A stretch of 64,000 nucleotides of DNA from Saururus chinensis (GCA_035235625.1 CP141145.1:44682668-44746667), one strand, 5' to 3'; shown: positions 36,198-47,185, counted from the stretch's first letter. Notes: generated from the sequence alone by a model not told the origin. Made by a program: numbers and translations.

Positions 36198-37249
36198 ATG
36201 GCGGCCTCGACAACCACGAGGGACTCCTCTGTTCTCCCTAGTATTGTATTCGTGGCTCTGGCCCTTCTTCTTCTCTCGACTTATTCCTGTGCTGCATCGG
36301 CTTCTAGATTTGATGAGCTCTTTCAGCCCAGCTGGGCCTCCGATCACGTCATTTCCGAAGGGGAGCTCCTCAAACTGAAGCTTGACAACTACTCTGGTAA
36401 GTAATTCCTCCGTAGCCTGTCCGTTGGGTACATTGTCCGCTCCGCATGCTTTTATCTATGATTTATGTCCATCTACCAAGTTCAAGCGAAGGATGGGCTT
36501 GCACTGTTGATTGTCTAATTAGTGGGTGAATCCAAAAAAATGCAGGCTCTGGGTTCGCATCCAAGAAGAAGTACATGTTCGGGAAGACGACGCTGCAGCT
36601 GAAGCTGGTGGAAGGGGACTCGGCCGGCACCGTCACCGCCTTCTACATGTCCTCGGACGGACCCAACCACCACGAGTTCGACTTCGAGTTCCTTGGCAAC
36701 ACCACCGGCGAGCCCTACCTGGTCCAGACCAATGTCTACGTCAACGGCGTCGGGAACCGGGAGCAGCGCCTGAACCTATGGTTCGATCCCACCGCCGAAT
36801 TCCACTCCTACTCCATCCTCTGGACCCCGCGCCAGGTCGTTTTCCTGGTGGACGACACCCCTGTGCGGGTGTACACCAACAGGGAGAAGCAGGGAATCGC
36901 CTTCCCCAGGGACCAGCCCATGGGTGTCTACAGCTCCATCTGGAACGCCGACGACTGGGCCACGCAGGGGGGGCGGATCAAGACGGACTGGTCCCACGCC
37001 CCCTTCGTCGCCACCTACAGGGATTTCGAGATCGATGGCTGCGAGTGTCCCACCTCGTCCTCCCCCGCCGAAATCGCCAAGCGTTGCAGCAGCGGTGGAG
37101 CGAACCGGTTCTGGTGGGAGCATCCTGTGATGTCGGAGCTGAGCGTTCACCAGAGCCACCAGCTCATTTGGGTCAAGGCCCATCACCTGGTCTACGACTA
37201 CTGCACCGACAATACTCGCTTCTCCGTCATCCCCCCTGAGTGCCCGTGA
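36198..37249 (+). CDS. XTH: Xyloglucan endotransglucosylase/hydrolase (XTH)
   Basis: GH16 enzyme of the cell wall that cuts and rejoins xyloglucan chains. Two exons, 36198-36396 and 36546-37249, give 300 residues. A secretion signal (hydrophobic SIVFVALALLLLSTYSCAASA, about 15-35) is followed by the mature start FDELFQPSW. The catalytic motif is HEFDFEFLG (109-117), with E110 as nucleophile and E114 as acid/base. The conserved N-glycosylation site NTT follows directly (118-120). Further landmarks are QTNVYVNGVGNREQRLNLWFD, MGVYSSIWNADDWATQGG and the C-terminal XET domain ending VYDYCTDNTRFSVIPPECP, with paired cysteines. The F replacing the usual I in DEIDFEFLG and the GNREQRLNLWFD context fit the group I/II class close to Arabidopsis XTH6-8. 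The stop codon region is repeated in the 3' UTR. Confidence 0.97.
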
Positions 37250-37369
37250 GAAGTTCTCCCTTCGCTGCTGCTCATCGACTCGGGGCACACCTGTGCCTGG
37301 AACGAACTAGTTCATATATTTATATCCGTGCCGCCGTGCGTGTGAGAAGTTCTCCCTTCGCTGCTGCTC
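37246..37369 (+). repeat. Direct repeat spanning the XTH stop codon and 3' UTR
   Basis: GTGAGAAGTTCTCCCTTCGC plus CTGCTGCTC occurs at 37246-37273 and again, identically, at 37342-37369, 96 bases apart. The first copy includes the TGA stop. This looks like a recent tandem duplication or slippage in the 3' end of the gene. Confidence 0.8.
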
Positions 37370-37689
37370 CCTTTTGCTTCATGTTGATGATCAACATTGT
37401 ACAAACGGAAAGAAAATTTAGGATGGATCGACATGAGCTCCATGTTCTATAATTTTTTGTGTTAGCTTTGGTTCATTTTCGTCTCTGTTTCAGTGGTGCC
37501 AATGGCTTTCGCTCTGTCGGTTAAAACTTGACATTTATATCGATCTGAACTTCACCAAAAAAGTTTGTTAATTCTTCAGAATTAGAGACTTACTAATAAA
37601 GGGCAAGGGAACTGTTGCTTAAAAACAAACCAGATTGCTTAGTCGTTTCTACCTTATTCGTTAGTTAATGGCAAGTATGCATATATTAT

Positions 37690-37775
37690 TTCGCCCCCCT
37701 ACAATAATAATAGCTTTATTTGATTAAATTAGTTTATTTTGAAAAACAAATAGAGATATTACTAAGGAACAAGAG
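37690..37775. repeat. Stowaway-like MITE fragment
   Basis: CCCCCCTACAATAATAATAGCTTTATTTGATTAAATTAG has the family 5' end pattern, but the right end is missing. Confidence 0.4.
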
Positions 37776-38378
37776 GGATTATGCATGTAGAGACATCCGA
37801 TCTGAGATTATTGAAGTTTGCGGGAATGACATAATTGAATTGCCCCAATCTCTTGGCAGGACCACCTGGGGTTGTTATATCATCCACCAGCCCTCCCGCC
37901 ACCATATGAGTCGCGCTCGCGCGGACCTTCTCTTTTATTTTTCACACCTTTTAGCGAAAAAGAAACCTCACTGGGTCTATCATGCGAAAATTGAAGCACA
38001 TGAATTACACGATGATCAAATGCGATCGGGATCAGGATAATCAAATTAAAGTTAATGAGCTACTCAATCACATGAGGGGTGACCAGCCTGCTTTACTTCG
38101 TTATGACTCAAGTTCAAGTAGCCAATAAATTTAAATTATAATCAGTCTCCTGCATTGCCCAAACTACGCCACCGAGCGTTTGATGCGGAAAGCCCAATGT
38201 CATCGTGTAATTAGGCTTGGATTTGGCCCGCTGGGCCTTTCAGGTTGGAAACCTTGGGCCCATGCAAAACCCATAACAGAGATTTTTGCCGCGCAAATAA
38301 ATTGCCGTATTTCTCCGTTCCATTCGCTTTCTTCTGTAATATCCGCTCCCGCCCTCCACTGGAAGGTCGGAAGGAAGA
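37776..38378. other. Intergenic DNA upstream of the fasciclin-like gene
   Basis: No gene. TGGGCC/GGGCCC motifs occur at about 38231 and 38259, which may be promoter elements of the downstream gene. No TATA box is evident. Confidence 0.35.
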
Positions 38379-39467
38379 ATGGCGTCTTCTTGCTGTTCTC
38401 GCTGGTGGCACGCCCTCTTCTATGTCCCCGTCGCAGCCCTCCTCGCCGTCATCGCCATATCCTGGGCCTTCCCCTCGCACCATGATACTCCTCCCGACTC
38501 CGAGGAGCCTTCGGGCCTCCCTTCTCGCCTCGACACCTCCTACTCCACCAACGCCACCATCGCCCTCCGCCGATCGGGATTCGTTTCCACTGCCACTCTT
38601 CTTCAGTTGTTCCCCGAACGGCTGCTCACCTCCCCCGAGGCCACCATCTTTGCCATCCCCGACGCCTCCTTCGACGACTTCTCCATCCCCTCGTGGCTCT
38701 TGTGGGACCTCCTCCACTACCACGCCATCCCCTCGAAGCTCTCTTTCCAGGACCTCTCCAACATGCCACCAGGCTCCTGCCTCCCCACTAACCTCCCGGG
38801 AAAAACTTTGGCTATCAACAGGCGGCGGGCACCAAGATCCGTCGAGATCAATGGCGTCTTAATCACCCGACCCGACGTCTTCCTCGATGGCCCCTACGCC
38901 ATCCACGGAATTCGGGGGCCCTTCTTCACCCCTGGGCCCCAAGACGAGGGCATCTCGCCACCGACGCCTCCCAGGTGCCACCCCAGGCCTGGCGGCATGA
39001 GCGCCAGCTCACAGGTGACGGATTCGAGGAACTCGCTCCCTTGGAATTCCATCGTCCGGGCCCTCAGTTCACGTGGTTTCATCTCATTCTCGATCGGCCT
39101 CCGCTCGGTTCTTGAAGGGGTGGTCCGAGATTTCGGGAACCTGAGCTCCGTGACGATCTTAGCCCCGATAGAAGGAGGAGGGTTCCCGGAAGTGGCCTCG
39201 CCCTCTCCCTTGCTGGAGACTAGTGTGCGCTTCCATATTCTGCCCCGGAGGTTTTCCTTGGCAGAATTGTCGAAAATGCCGAACAACGCGACCCTCCGGA
39301 CGCTGGTTCCCGGGCAGGGTATCCGAGTGGTGGGCATATCCAACATGAGTACCGAGGTGTTCTTGTCCTGGAATCAGGTGGAGATTGTGGAGCCGGAGGC
39401 TTTCTCGTCCAAGGAGATTGTTATTCATGGGGTTTCCCGAGCTTTTGACGCTCTGACTGTCCCTTGA
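38379..39467 (+). CDS. Fasciclin-like (FAS1 domain) protein, intronless
   Basis: Extracellular FAS1-domain protein of the fasciclin-like arabinogalactan type, thought to act in cell-wall adhesion or signalling. Single exon, 362 residues. A signal anchor or signal peptide is at about 11-31 (HALFYVPVAALLAVIAISWA). FAS1 domain 1 covers about 52-180, with ATIFAIPDASF (H1-like, 88-98), a YHAIPSKLSFQDL segment and YAIHGI (H2-like, 173-178). FAS1 domain 2 covers about 220-360, with VTILAPIEGG, VRFHILPRRFSLAEL and IVIHGVSRAFD. The linker (182-205) is rich in Pro. Few classic AGP dipeptide runs and no GPI-like tail are visible, so it fits the divergent, non-GPI FLA clade (FLA19-21 like). The start is the first ATG, and third positions are very GC-rich. 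Confidence 0.86.
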   Translation: MASSCCSRWWHALFYVPVAALLAVIAISWAFPSHHDTPPDSEEPSGLPSRLDTSYSTNATIALRRSGFVSTATLLQLFPERLLTSPEATIFAIPDASFDDFSIPSWLLWDLLHYHAIPSKLSFQDLSNMPPGSCLPTNLPGKTLAINRRRAPRSVEINGVLITRPDVFLDGPYAIHGIRGPFFTPGPQDEGISPPTPPRCHPRPGGMSASSQVTDSRNSLPWNSIVRALSSRGFISFSIGLRSVLEGVVRDFGNLSSVTILAPIEGGGFPEVASPSPLLETSVRFHILPRRFSLAELSKMPNNATLRTLVPGQGIRVVGISNMSTEVFLSWNQVEIVEPEAFSSKEIVIHGVSRAFDALTVP

Positions 39468-39998
39468 ACTTTGAAGAGCGTTCTCTACTTTCAGTTGTCG
39501 AGCACTGACTGTGCAAGGAAATTGTACAGTGATTCTTTTTTTTTTTAACGATACAATTATACCAGATTACAAGTTCTCCTCTGATTCTGACGAGTCTGAC
39601 TTGTTGGTGAATTTCATCCTTCCCCCCCTCCCTTACTCGTACGATGGTTCCGGTGCAGTTTAATTTGCGGGTCTCGCCATCAACTCCTTTTGTTAATGAA
39701 AACATAAAAAAAGTTGGTGCATTTTCAAATTTCTGGTTCTCCACTCCATATTTATCACTATATGTGTTGCATGGCCTTTTGTGGAATTGAAGTAGGTGAG
39801 CATGCATGGTCTGATGGTCTAATTTCATTTATCTTTTTTATTATACTCCTTTCGTCCCTATATTTGTAGTTTCATTTTTGAAAAAAAAAATGCCTCGCCT
39901 TAATATCTCTCTTTGGAGCAGAATTTAAAAGCAGACTGTTTTGTCTGTTAGGAGCTTTGATATATGAAGATGGCGTGCAACCATCGTTTCATCAAGTT
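39468..39998. other. Intergenic DNA
   Basis: 3' flank of the fasciclin-like gene up to the copia insertion. A TACTCCTTTCGTCCCTATATTTGTAG end near 39845 looks like one terminus of a MITE without a matching partner. Confidence 0.4.
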
Positions 39999-40003
39999 GA
40001 AAG

Positions 40004-40205
40004 TGCAAGCACAGAAAGACAATATTTCATTCATAGAATACAGGTGTTTATAGATATATGTATATATTTTCTATTGGGGAATACACAAGGGATACAAGAG
40101 TGTATTCCCATAGGGAGAGGGTGTAGTGACACATAGACGGTGGTGATTATAAGCAAAGGAGAGTCCAGGATTGCCATGGTGGCACTGGAAGAGGTTGCCT
40201 TAATA
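40004..40205 (-). repeat. 3' LTR of the copia element
   Basis: 202 bp, on the left because the element is in minus orientation. It ends at ...CTTAATA on the plus strand, next to a G/C-rich polypurine-like tract (GCCGGGGGC on the minus strand). Confidence 0.9.
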
Positions 40206-40218
40206 GCCCCCGGCAAAC

Positions 40219-43200
40219 TCATGGTGGAGGGAAAACCATGAGTTTGGAGCGTAACTGCTGAAACCGCTCGATGGAAAGAGGCTTGGTGAGGACGTCGGCC
40301 ACCTGCTGAGCAGATGGAGTGTGCTGGACATCAAGCTTACCGGCTAAAACCTGCTCCCGAACGTAGTGATGATCAAGTTCGATATGCTTGGTGCGGGCGT
40401 AGAACACCGGGTTAGCCGAGAGGGAGATGGCGGATTTGTTGTTACACCATAAGATGGGGGTGGAGGGGAGGGACACTCCAAGGAAGGTGAGGATCATGCG
40501 GGCCCATATGATCTCAGTGGTTGTGCTAGAGAGAGCCCGATACTCTGCTTCGGTGGAGGAGCAGGCCACTGTGTCTTGCTTCTTGGATTTCCAAAGAATG
40601 GGGTTGGGATCGAGGTAGAGGCAGTAACCCGAAATGGACCGGCGATCAATGGGGTCACCGGCCCAATCGGAGTCAGAGAAGGCATGGAGAGTAGGGTTAC
40701 CGGGTCGAAGGAGGAGCCCATATGTGAAGGTGCCTTTGAGGTAGCGAAGTATTCTTTTGACGGCCATATAGTGAGAGGTGGAGGGGTTGTGCATGTGTTG
40801 GCAAACGAAGTTGACGGCATAGGCAAGGTTGAGACGGATGGAGGTGAGGTATTGTAAGGCGCCAACAATACTTTTGTAGTGAGAGGGGTTGAGGAAGGGT
40901 GGGTCGTGGGGATCGGGGGGAGGGCGTTTGTAGGTGGTGGGGGTCGGGGAAGCTTTACATTGGGACATAGAGGCACGGGCAAGGATATTAAGGGCATATT
41001 GGGGTTGAGAGAGAAAGAGGCCCTGGGGGGTGCGAGTAACTTCATTGCCAAGGAAGTGATGGAGGTCACCGAGGTCTTTAATGGCAAAGGTGGAACTTAG
41101 GAGGGAAATGACTTGGTGGATGTGGGGGGGATGGTTACCGATGATGAGGATGTCATCGACGTATAAGACAAGGATGGTGATGTGGGAGCCTTGGGTATGA
41201 ATAAAAAAGGAGGTATCAGCATGACAAGATGTAAAGTCAAGGGAGAGAAGGTAGGTGGAAAGACGAAGGTACCAGGCACGAGGGGCTTGTTTGAGACTAT
41301 AGAGGGCTTTGTGGAGGCGACAAACATGGTTGGGCCAAGTAACATCATGGTAACCGGGGGGTTGTGCCATGTAGAGTTCTTCAAAGATAGTGCCGTGAAG
41401 GAAGGCATTGGAGACGTCGAGTTGCTTGATGGGCCAGGAGCGGGTGACGACGAGGCTGAAAACAATTCGAACCGTGTAAGGTTTGACCATGGGACTAAAT
41501 GTCTCGTTGTAGTCAAGGCCTTCTTCTTGATAGAAACCTTTGGCAACAAGGCGGGCCTTGTAGCAAGAGATAGTCCCATGGGCATCACGCTTGACTTTGT
41601 AAGTCCAGCGGCAACCAATGACATTAGAGGAGGGCGGAGGAACCACTAAGCTCTAAGTACCTTGTTTGTGGAGGGCTTTAATTTCTTCATCCATAGCGGC
41701 ACACCATTGAGGAATGGAGGAAGCAATTTTGAAGAAAGAAGGTTCAGTTTGAGGTGGAGAGATAGTGAGGAGGGAGAAAGGGACACGAGGACATACAATC
41801 CCAGCTTTGCTACGAGTAATCATAGGGTAAGGGAAAGGGGGAGGGGAGGAGGAGGAGGGGGTGTTGAGGAGAGGAGTGGGGCGGGGAGAGGAAGGGGAGA
41901 AGGAGAGGGAGAAGGGGAGGGGAGAGAGGGGGTGGTGAGGGCGGGTGGGGGAAGGGGTAGGGAGAGGGGAGGGGAGGGGGTGATGGAAATAGGGAGGGGG
42001 AGTGTGGTGGGGGAGTGTGATGTAGGGGGGTGGTCGTGGTAAGGGAACTCATCTTCGCGAAAGCGGATGTGGCGGGAGGTGTAGACGCGATGGGAGATGG
42101 GATCGAGGCAACGGAAGCCTTTGGTGTTAGGGCAATAACCAAGAAAGATGCAGGGGATGGCACGGGGGGAGAATTTATGAGAGGAGTAGAGGCGGGTCCA
42201 GGGGAAGCAGCGACAACCGAAGGCTTTGAGGTGGGAATAGTCGGGGAATGTGTGGAAGAGGAGTTGGTAGGGGGAGAGGTTTTGTAGGGAGGGAGAGGGT
42301 AGGCGGTTGATAAGGTAGATAGTGGTGCAAGTAGCATCTACCCAATAGGAAAGAGGCATGTGGGCGTGGGAGAGGAGAGCGCAAGTAGTTTCTATGATGT
42401 GTCGATGTTTTCTTTCGGCAATGCCAGTTTGTTCTAGGGTACGAGGGCAGGAGGTTTGGTGGGAGATGCCATAGGAGGAGAGGTAAGAAGAGATATGGTG
42501 GTTGAGGTATTCACCGCCATTGTCGGTGCGAAGGGTGGTGAGGGTGTGGTGGAGGGTCCGTTCGGCCATGACATGGAATAAGCGGAAGCATTCGGTTACA
42601 TCGGATTTGAGTTTGAGTGGGTAGAGCCAGGTGTAACGGGAGAAGTCATCGACAAAGATCACATAATGGCGGAAGCTGAGAAAGGAGGGGACCGAAGAGG
42701 GACCCCAAACATCCGAGTGGACGAGCTCAAGAGGTCAGGAGGAGCGTTTCGGGGAGGGTGAGAAGGGGAGTTTGTGCGCTTTACTAGTGAGACAACTATT
42801 ACAGTCTAAGGATGACATTTTTTGGATTGAAGGCGACAAAGTAGAAGCAACTAAATTAAACATAGTGGACGACGGATGTCCGAGCCGATGATGCCAAAGG
42901 CGGGATGAGGCACAAGCGAGTAGGTCTGTGGGAGACGCGGTAAAGGCGGAGGACACTGGATAGACACCATGTCGGCACGGTCCTCGAAAGAGTGTGCACC
43001 GAGAGCTAGTGTCCTGGATTGTAACATGAGAGACATCAAAGGTTAGTGAACAATTATTATCAAGAGCAAGTTTATGAACGGAAAGAAGATTATGAGCGAT
43101 GGATGGAGTATGTAAGACATTGCGAAGAGAAAGGGTAGAGGGGCCAAGGTGGAGGGTAGTGTGACCCATGGATGAGACACGTAAAGCCGCCCCATTCCCA

Positions 43201-44485
43201 ACGTTGACGTGGTTGGACGTCGAGTGAGGCACATGGAAGGAGAGGTTACCGCGATCCGCTGTCACGTGGTCGAGGCACCACTATCGAGGAGCCACTCTGT
43301 GGGAGTTGCTGAGGAGGAGGCACCGGCGGAGAGGGCCAGAGCACCGGAGGGCAAGCCCCCGGGGCCAGAATAGCGCTCCCAACACGTTTTGGCGGAGTGG
43401 TTGGTCCCACCGCAAATCTGACAAGGCGGGTAGGGACCACGACTATGAGGACCGGAGCGCCAACGGCCACGAGTATAACCACCACGTGGGCCGGGTGCCC
43501 CACTACCAGCAGGGGTGGGGAGAAGGCCCCGAGTAGCCCCTCCCCCATATGGGGCAGCAAGTGCAAGGGCCGGGCCCCCGGCAAGTGGGGCAGTGGCGTG
43601 GCCGCTGAGGAGAGCAGGCGGGAGGCCGTAAGGAGAGGTGGGAGGCAGCCCATAGGGGCCAGGGGCGGTGGGGGGAGAGGCCGGAGGTAGGGGCCCATAG
43701 TTAGCCAGAAGAGAGGAACGCCATGAGTGGAGGGCAGTGAAGGCCGTAGCCGGGGGTAGGCCTACGGTGGGGGCGGCAGGGGCGCGAGAGAGAGTGGCTT
43801 CTTCGGCGAGGAGAAGTGTCCAGAGCTCCGGGAGGGGAATGGTAGCACCGCGAGCACGGAAGGCGGTGGAGAAGACAAAGTACGCACCGGAGAGACCGTT
43901 TAGTGTCTTGTGAAAGAGGTCAAGGTTTGAGATGGGAGCCCCAACGGCGGCAAGTTGATCCGCGTAGGCTTTAAGGCCATCGAGATATGCGGTCATAGTG
44001 CCATCACCTTGGACATGGGCGGCAAGACGTTCTTTTACATTGAGGATGTGAGCCGGGGAGGTAGAGAGGAATCGATCTTCGGCTGTGGTCCAGAGGGCAG
44101 CGGCGGATGCAAGGCCTATGAAGTAGCCAAGCAAAGAAGGGGAGATGGTGGCACGAACGGCAGTGAGAAGTACCCTATCAATGTAGTGCCATTAGGAGGC
44201 GGTAGGGCGGGCAGTGAGGTCGCCAGTGGCCGGGCACGGGGTGGAGCCATCAAGAAAACCCATGACACCGTAACTCTCAAGGAGGTTGCGAACTTGAATC
44301 CGCCAAATGAGGAAGGTGTTGGAGTCACAACGTACGGTGACAAGCTGAGGGAGATGAGAGCTGAGGAAGCGAACCACTGCCGGCACGGGAGCAAAGAGGT
44401 CATCGACGGTCGTAGAGGAGGGTGGGGAAGAGGGGGAGCCCGGGGTGGAACCGGACATGGTCATGGAGTGGTTAGGTGAGGCCAT
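40219..44485 (-). pseudogene. gag-pol of the copia element, inactivated
   Basis: Domains from right to left: gag (44485 on; UBN2-like region, then zinc knuckle CQICGGTNHSAKTC near 43400), aspartic protease (WLLDSGAST), integrase (HHRLGHPS, FVDDFSRYTWLYPL, RTDNGGEYL, GIAERKHRHI), a long Pro/Ser-rich low-complexity linker (about 41830-42010), reverse transcriptase (RWTYKVKRDAHG, QLDVSNAFLHG, LYVDDILII) and RNase H (DSDWAGDPIDRRSISG, STEAEYRAL). The RT/RNase H frame of 475 codons is still open. Lesions: a TAA at 44192-44194 in gag, a one-base frame change just after the protease motif near 43265, a TGA at 42735-42737 in integrase, a frame change in the linker and a TAG just upstream of 41646. 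Confidence 0.93.
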
Positions 44486-44503
44486 AAGTGGGGATGGGGG
44501 AGG

Positions 44504-44511
44504 CTCTGTGT

Positions 44512-44541
<30 letters not shown>
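44504..44541. repeat. (GT)n(G)n simple repeat at the copia gag start
   Basis: A GT run of about ten units flows directly into about 17 G. It lies just upstream of the gag start codon (44485) in element orientation. Confidence 0.9.
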
Positions 44542-44545
<4 letters not shown>

Positions 44546-44639
44546 GGAGATCTGGGCCGGGGCCGGGACGGTGGGCGCCAGTGACGGAGCGGAGCTGGAC
44601 AGGGTGGCGCCGGACCGGGGCGGATCGAGACTGGGCAGC

Positions 44640-45080
44640 GCCGGATCGGAGCAGATCGTGACAGTGCGGCGCCGGCAAGCAGATCTGTGCTGGAGCGGAG
44701 CGGATCTGGGCGGGGGTGCCGGATCGGAGGAGATGTGGACGGGGCGGCGCCGGAGTGGTCAGATCCGGATGGGGCGGCACCGGATCAGTCAGATCTGAAC
44801 GGGATCGGAGCGGGTCCAGGCAGGAGGCGCCGGATCGGAGCAGAGGTGGATGGGGCAGTGCCGGTGACGGAGCGGAGCTAGTCTTGGCGGCGCCGGAGTG
44901 GTCAAATCTGGATGGGGCGGCGCCGGATCAGGCAGATCTGAACGAGATCGGAGCGGATCCGAGCAGGAGGCGCCGGATCGGAGTAGAGGTAGACTAGGCG
45001 GCGCCGGATCGGATCGGAGCTGGACTAGCAGCGCTAGATCGGCAGATCTGGACGAGGCGACGCCGGATCGGTTGGATCTG
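44640..45080 (-). repeat. Tandem GC-rich repeats in the copia 5' leader
   Basis: A ~30-40 bp motif built on GGCGCCGGATCGGAGCAGATC recurs many times in degenerate form. A higher-order period of 143 bp is clear: CGGAGTGGTCARATC at 44751 and again at 44894, each followed by the same sub-motif order (CGGATCAGKCAGATCTGAAC, then GGATCGGAGCGG, then CAGGAGGCGCC). The array lies between the PBS and gag. Confidence 0.8.
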
Positions 45081-45305
45081 GACAGTAGCGAAGGTAAGCT
45101 GCCGACGAGAAGGGAGAGCGAACAGGGGGAGATCAGTGACGGGGAAGAGCACGGGACAGGGGAAGGAGGTTGGCCGGTGAGAGGGACGGCTTGGGTAAGG
45201 GCGTCGGTCTTTGAGGGAGGGCGCTGGAGAGGTCACCGGACGGGAAGGTTTGCCGGCGAACGGGAAATGGTTAAACGGAAAAGGATCAAGCCGTTAGGTA
45301 ATAGG

Positions 45306-45317
45306 GCCCCGATACCA
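45306..45317 (-). other. Primer-binding site of the copia element
   Basis: The minus strand reads TGGTATCGGGGC, a 10 of 12 match to the initiator-Met tRNA complement TGGTATCAGAGC. It directly abuts the 5' LTR end CTTGCA. Confidence 0.75.
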
Positions 45318-45519
45318 TGCAAGCAGACAAAGACAGTATTTCATTCACAGAATACAGGTATTTATAGATACATATATGTATTCTCCATTGGGGAATACAC
45401 ATGGGATACAAGAGTGTATTCCCATAGGGAGAGGGTGTAGTGACACATGGACGGTGGTGATTATAAGTAGAGGGGAGTCCAGGATTGTCATGGTGGCACT
45501 GGAAGAGGTTGCCTTAATA
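45318..45519 (-). repeat. 5' LTR of the copia element
   Basis: 202 bp, alignable without gaps to the left LTR. The interior contains a TATA-like TATAAATACC stretch (minus strand), suitable as its promoter. Confidence 0.9.
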
Positions 45520-45524
45520 GAAAG

Positions 45525-46309
45525 ACATAAGATGAAGATGGTGATGTTAACCTTTTTCACATTGTATCCTCTTTAGAAGATTGCATCTTAAGAGGGGCAT
45601 CCCATGTAATAATTGTTCTTTTCGTACTTTATTATTTGTGATTAATAGAATTTATAAAGAAAGTCGGGAACTAGAAGATTGAATCAAACGTTGAATACCA
45701 TGTCCCAAGATAAGATGATTTACCACATGATTAGAAGTACCTTCATGCATCACATGCAACGAACAACATAAGTTGCAAATTTTGATTAAGGATTAAGTAG
45801 AAAAATAAATTTTTAGTGTTTTGATTAACAAAGAAAAGGTCATTAAAAGGTATCCCATCTTGTTCAAACAGATGTGTCCGCATGTAAAGAGACACAAGTA
45901 AAAACCAAAAGAGTTAATCCCTAAATAAATTATTTTGTTGACTTAACTTGACTCGGCTCAACGGGTCGACCAATGCATGTGGCTTCATATCCATCTTCAA
46001 GGCGATATGAGATTATTCATTCTCTCCTAAACCAATTCACATGTAAGATTCTCATTCACATAAAAGTGGGCTTCTGGGCTCTTAATGCATAATAAGCCTA
46101 ATTACATGGACTTCTCACAAAATGACTTAGCCCATGTTAAACCCAGTTTCCAACCACCCCCCACATTAATGAGAATTGGTTAAATAATTATAAACAAAAA
46201 TATAAATAAAAATATTGAGAGAAAATTGTTAAAAAAATTTTGCATAGGGAAAGATAGTTTTTGGCTTTTAACCTTGCATAGGAAATTATTTCAAAACATT
46301 GAGAGAAGT
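45525..46309. other. Intergenic DNA right of the copia insertion
   Basis: AT-rich, no coding signal. It probably includes internal or flanking debris of the older copia that follows. Confidence 0.35.
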
Positions 46310-47185
46310 ATTGAACCTCTTAAGTTAATGTAAGAGGAAGTAAAAATATAATAGGATCAAACTCAGAGCCCACCCTATGCAGAAGTCATAGAGACATATT
46401 ATCATCAACAATAAGCTTATTAGTACTGGCGAGAGTTAAAGCCAAAGAATTGGCATGCTCAATATATTCAACAATGGATCACAACCCTTTGGAGATCATC
46501 TAGAGCTATGTCTTAAGATGTTGAACCCACACACAAGAATGCGCAAGAGGGTTTCCAAACAAACCTACAACGTATGAGAAGTCTTTTTTCCATTAATAAG
46601 AGACAACACCGATTCAAAAAAGAAGGCGTTGAACCACCCAACAATCATCTAATCTAAACGAGTCCACTAACGAACAATACGAGAGTTCAATCCAACAACG
46701 ACAAGGATGGGTTGGGGGAAGTCACCAGGAACAAACCCCATGGGATCATAGCTCCAAAGAATAGGAAGAACTTATGTATGCAAAAGCAAGTAATTAAACC
46801 AGGAGAGTTTCATAGAGATATTCTGTTTAATGGTCTTATGAGGAGGGGTGAGAACATCATGGAGGAAGAAGAAGTAGTTGTCATGGAAAAGGCCATGTAG
46901 CAAGTAGCTAAGGGAAGAAGATATCATATGCAAAAGGATCAATGACCTGATACTATATTAGAATAGAGCCCGTTATATAGCCCGGATTCTGTTTTAATAT
47001 TAATTAACGAAGTGTATAATTTGTGAGGTAACAATCTCTCCTTAATTGGCATATAACCTACATGTGCGGAAAGGATATCTAGTACGACTGTACAGATAAT
47101 GACTAAAAGGGAAAGTCAAATATGAAAGATAGTGAAGGCAGGAATATCTATCAAAGTAGCGCCAAGAGCTAAGTATCCTCTAACA
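46310..47185 (-). mobile_element. Truncated older Ty1-copia: 5' LTR, PBS and gag remnant
   Basis: On the minus strand an LTR-like segment starts TGTTAGAGGATACTTAGC at 47185 and ends near 46956. A PBS-like TAGTATCAGGTCA follows at 46955-46943. Further on, around 46560-46320, can be read EYIEHANSLALTLAS and VGSEFDPIIF, interrupted by stops, as in the UBN2 part of copia gag. No pol and no second LTR were found to the left, so the element is truncated. Confidence 0.55.

Larger units (their letters stand above)
40004..45519 (-). mobile_element. Complete Ty1-copia retrotransposon, Ale/Retrofit-like
   Basis: 5.5-kb element on the minus strand. Two 202-bp LTRs (40004-40205 and 45318-45519) differ at about 16 positions (about 92% identity, by eye). 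A 5-bp target duplication GAAAG lies at 39999-40003 and 45520-45524. The primer-binding site is next to the right LTR. Order on the minus strand is gag, protease, integrase, RT, RNase H, i.e. copia. Small size, very short LTRs and the RT context (YVDDILIIG, LHHFLGNEV) suggest the Ale/Retrofit lineage. The element begins TATTAAGG and ends CTTGCA, so its termini are TA...CA rather than TG...CA. Several nonsense and frameshift lesions show it is not autonomous. Confidence 0.93.

Noticed and set aside
36526..37288. Long overlapping ORFs (237 plus, 170 minus)
   Set aside because: Out-of-frame shadows of the XTH second exon caused by high GC.
38211..38862. ORFs of 170-205 codons on both strands
   Set aside because: Shadows of the fasciclin-like gene, which has the only frame with recognisable domains.
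40576..45440. Many ORFs on the plus strand within the copia element
   Set aside because: The element is coded on the minus strand. Plus-strand frames are low-complexity shadows of gag-pol or of the leader repeat.
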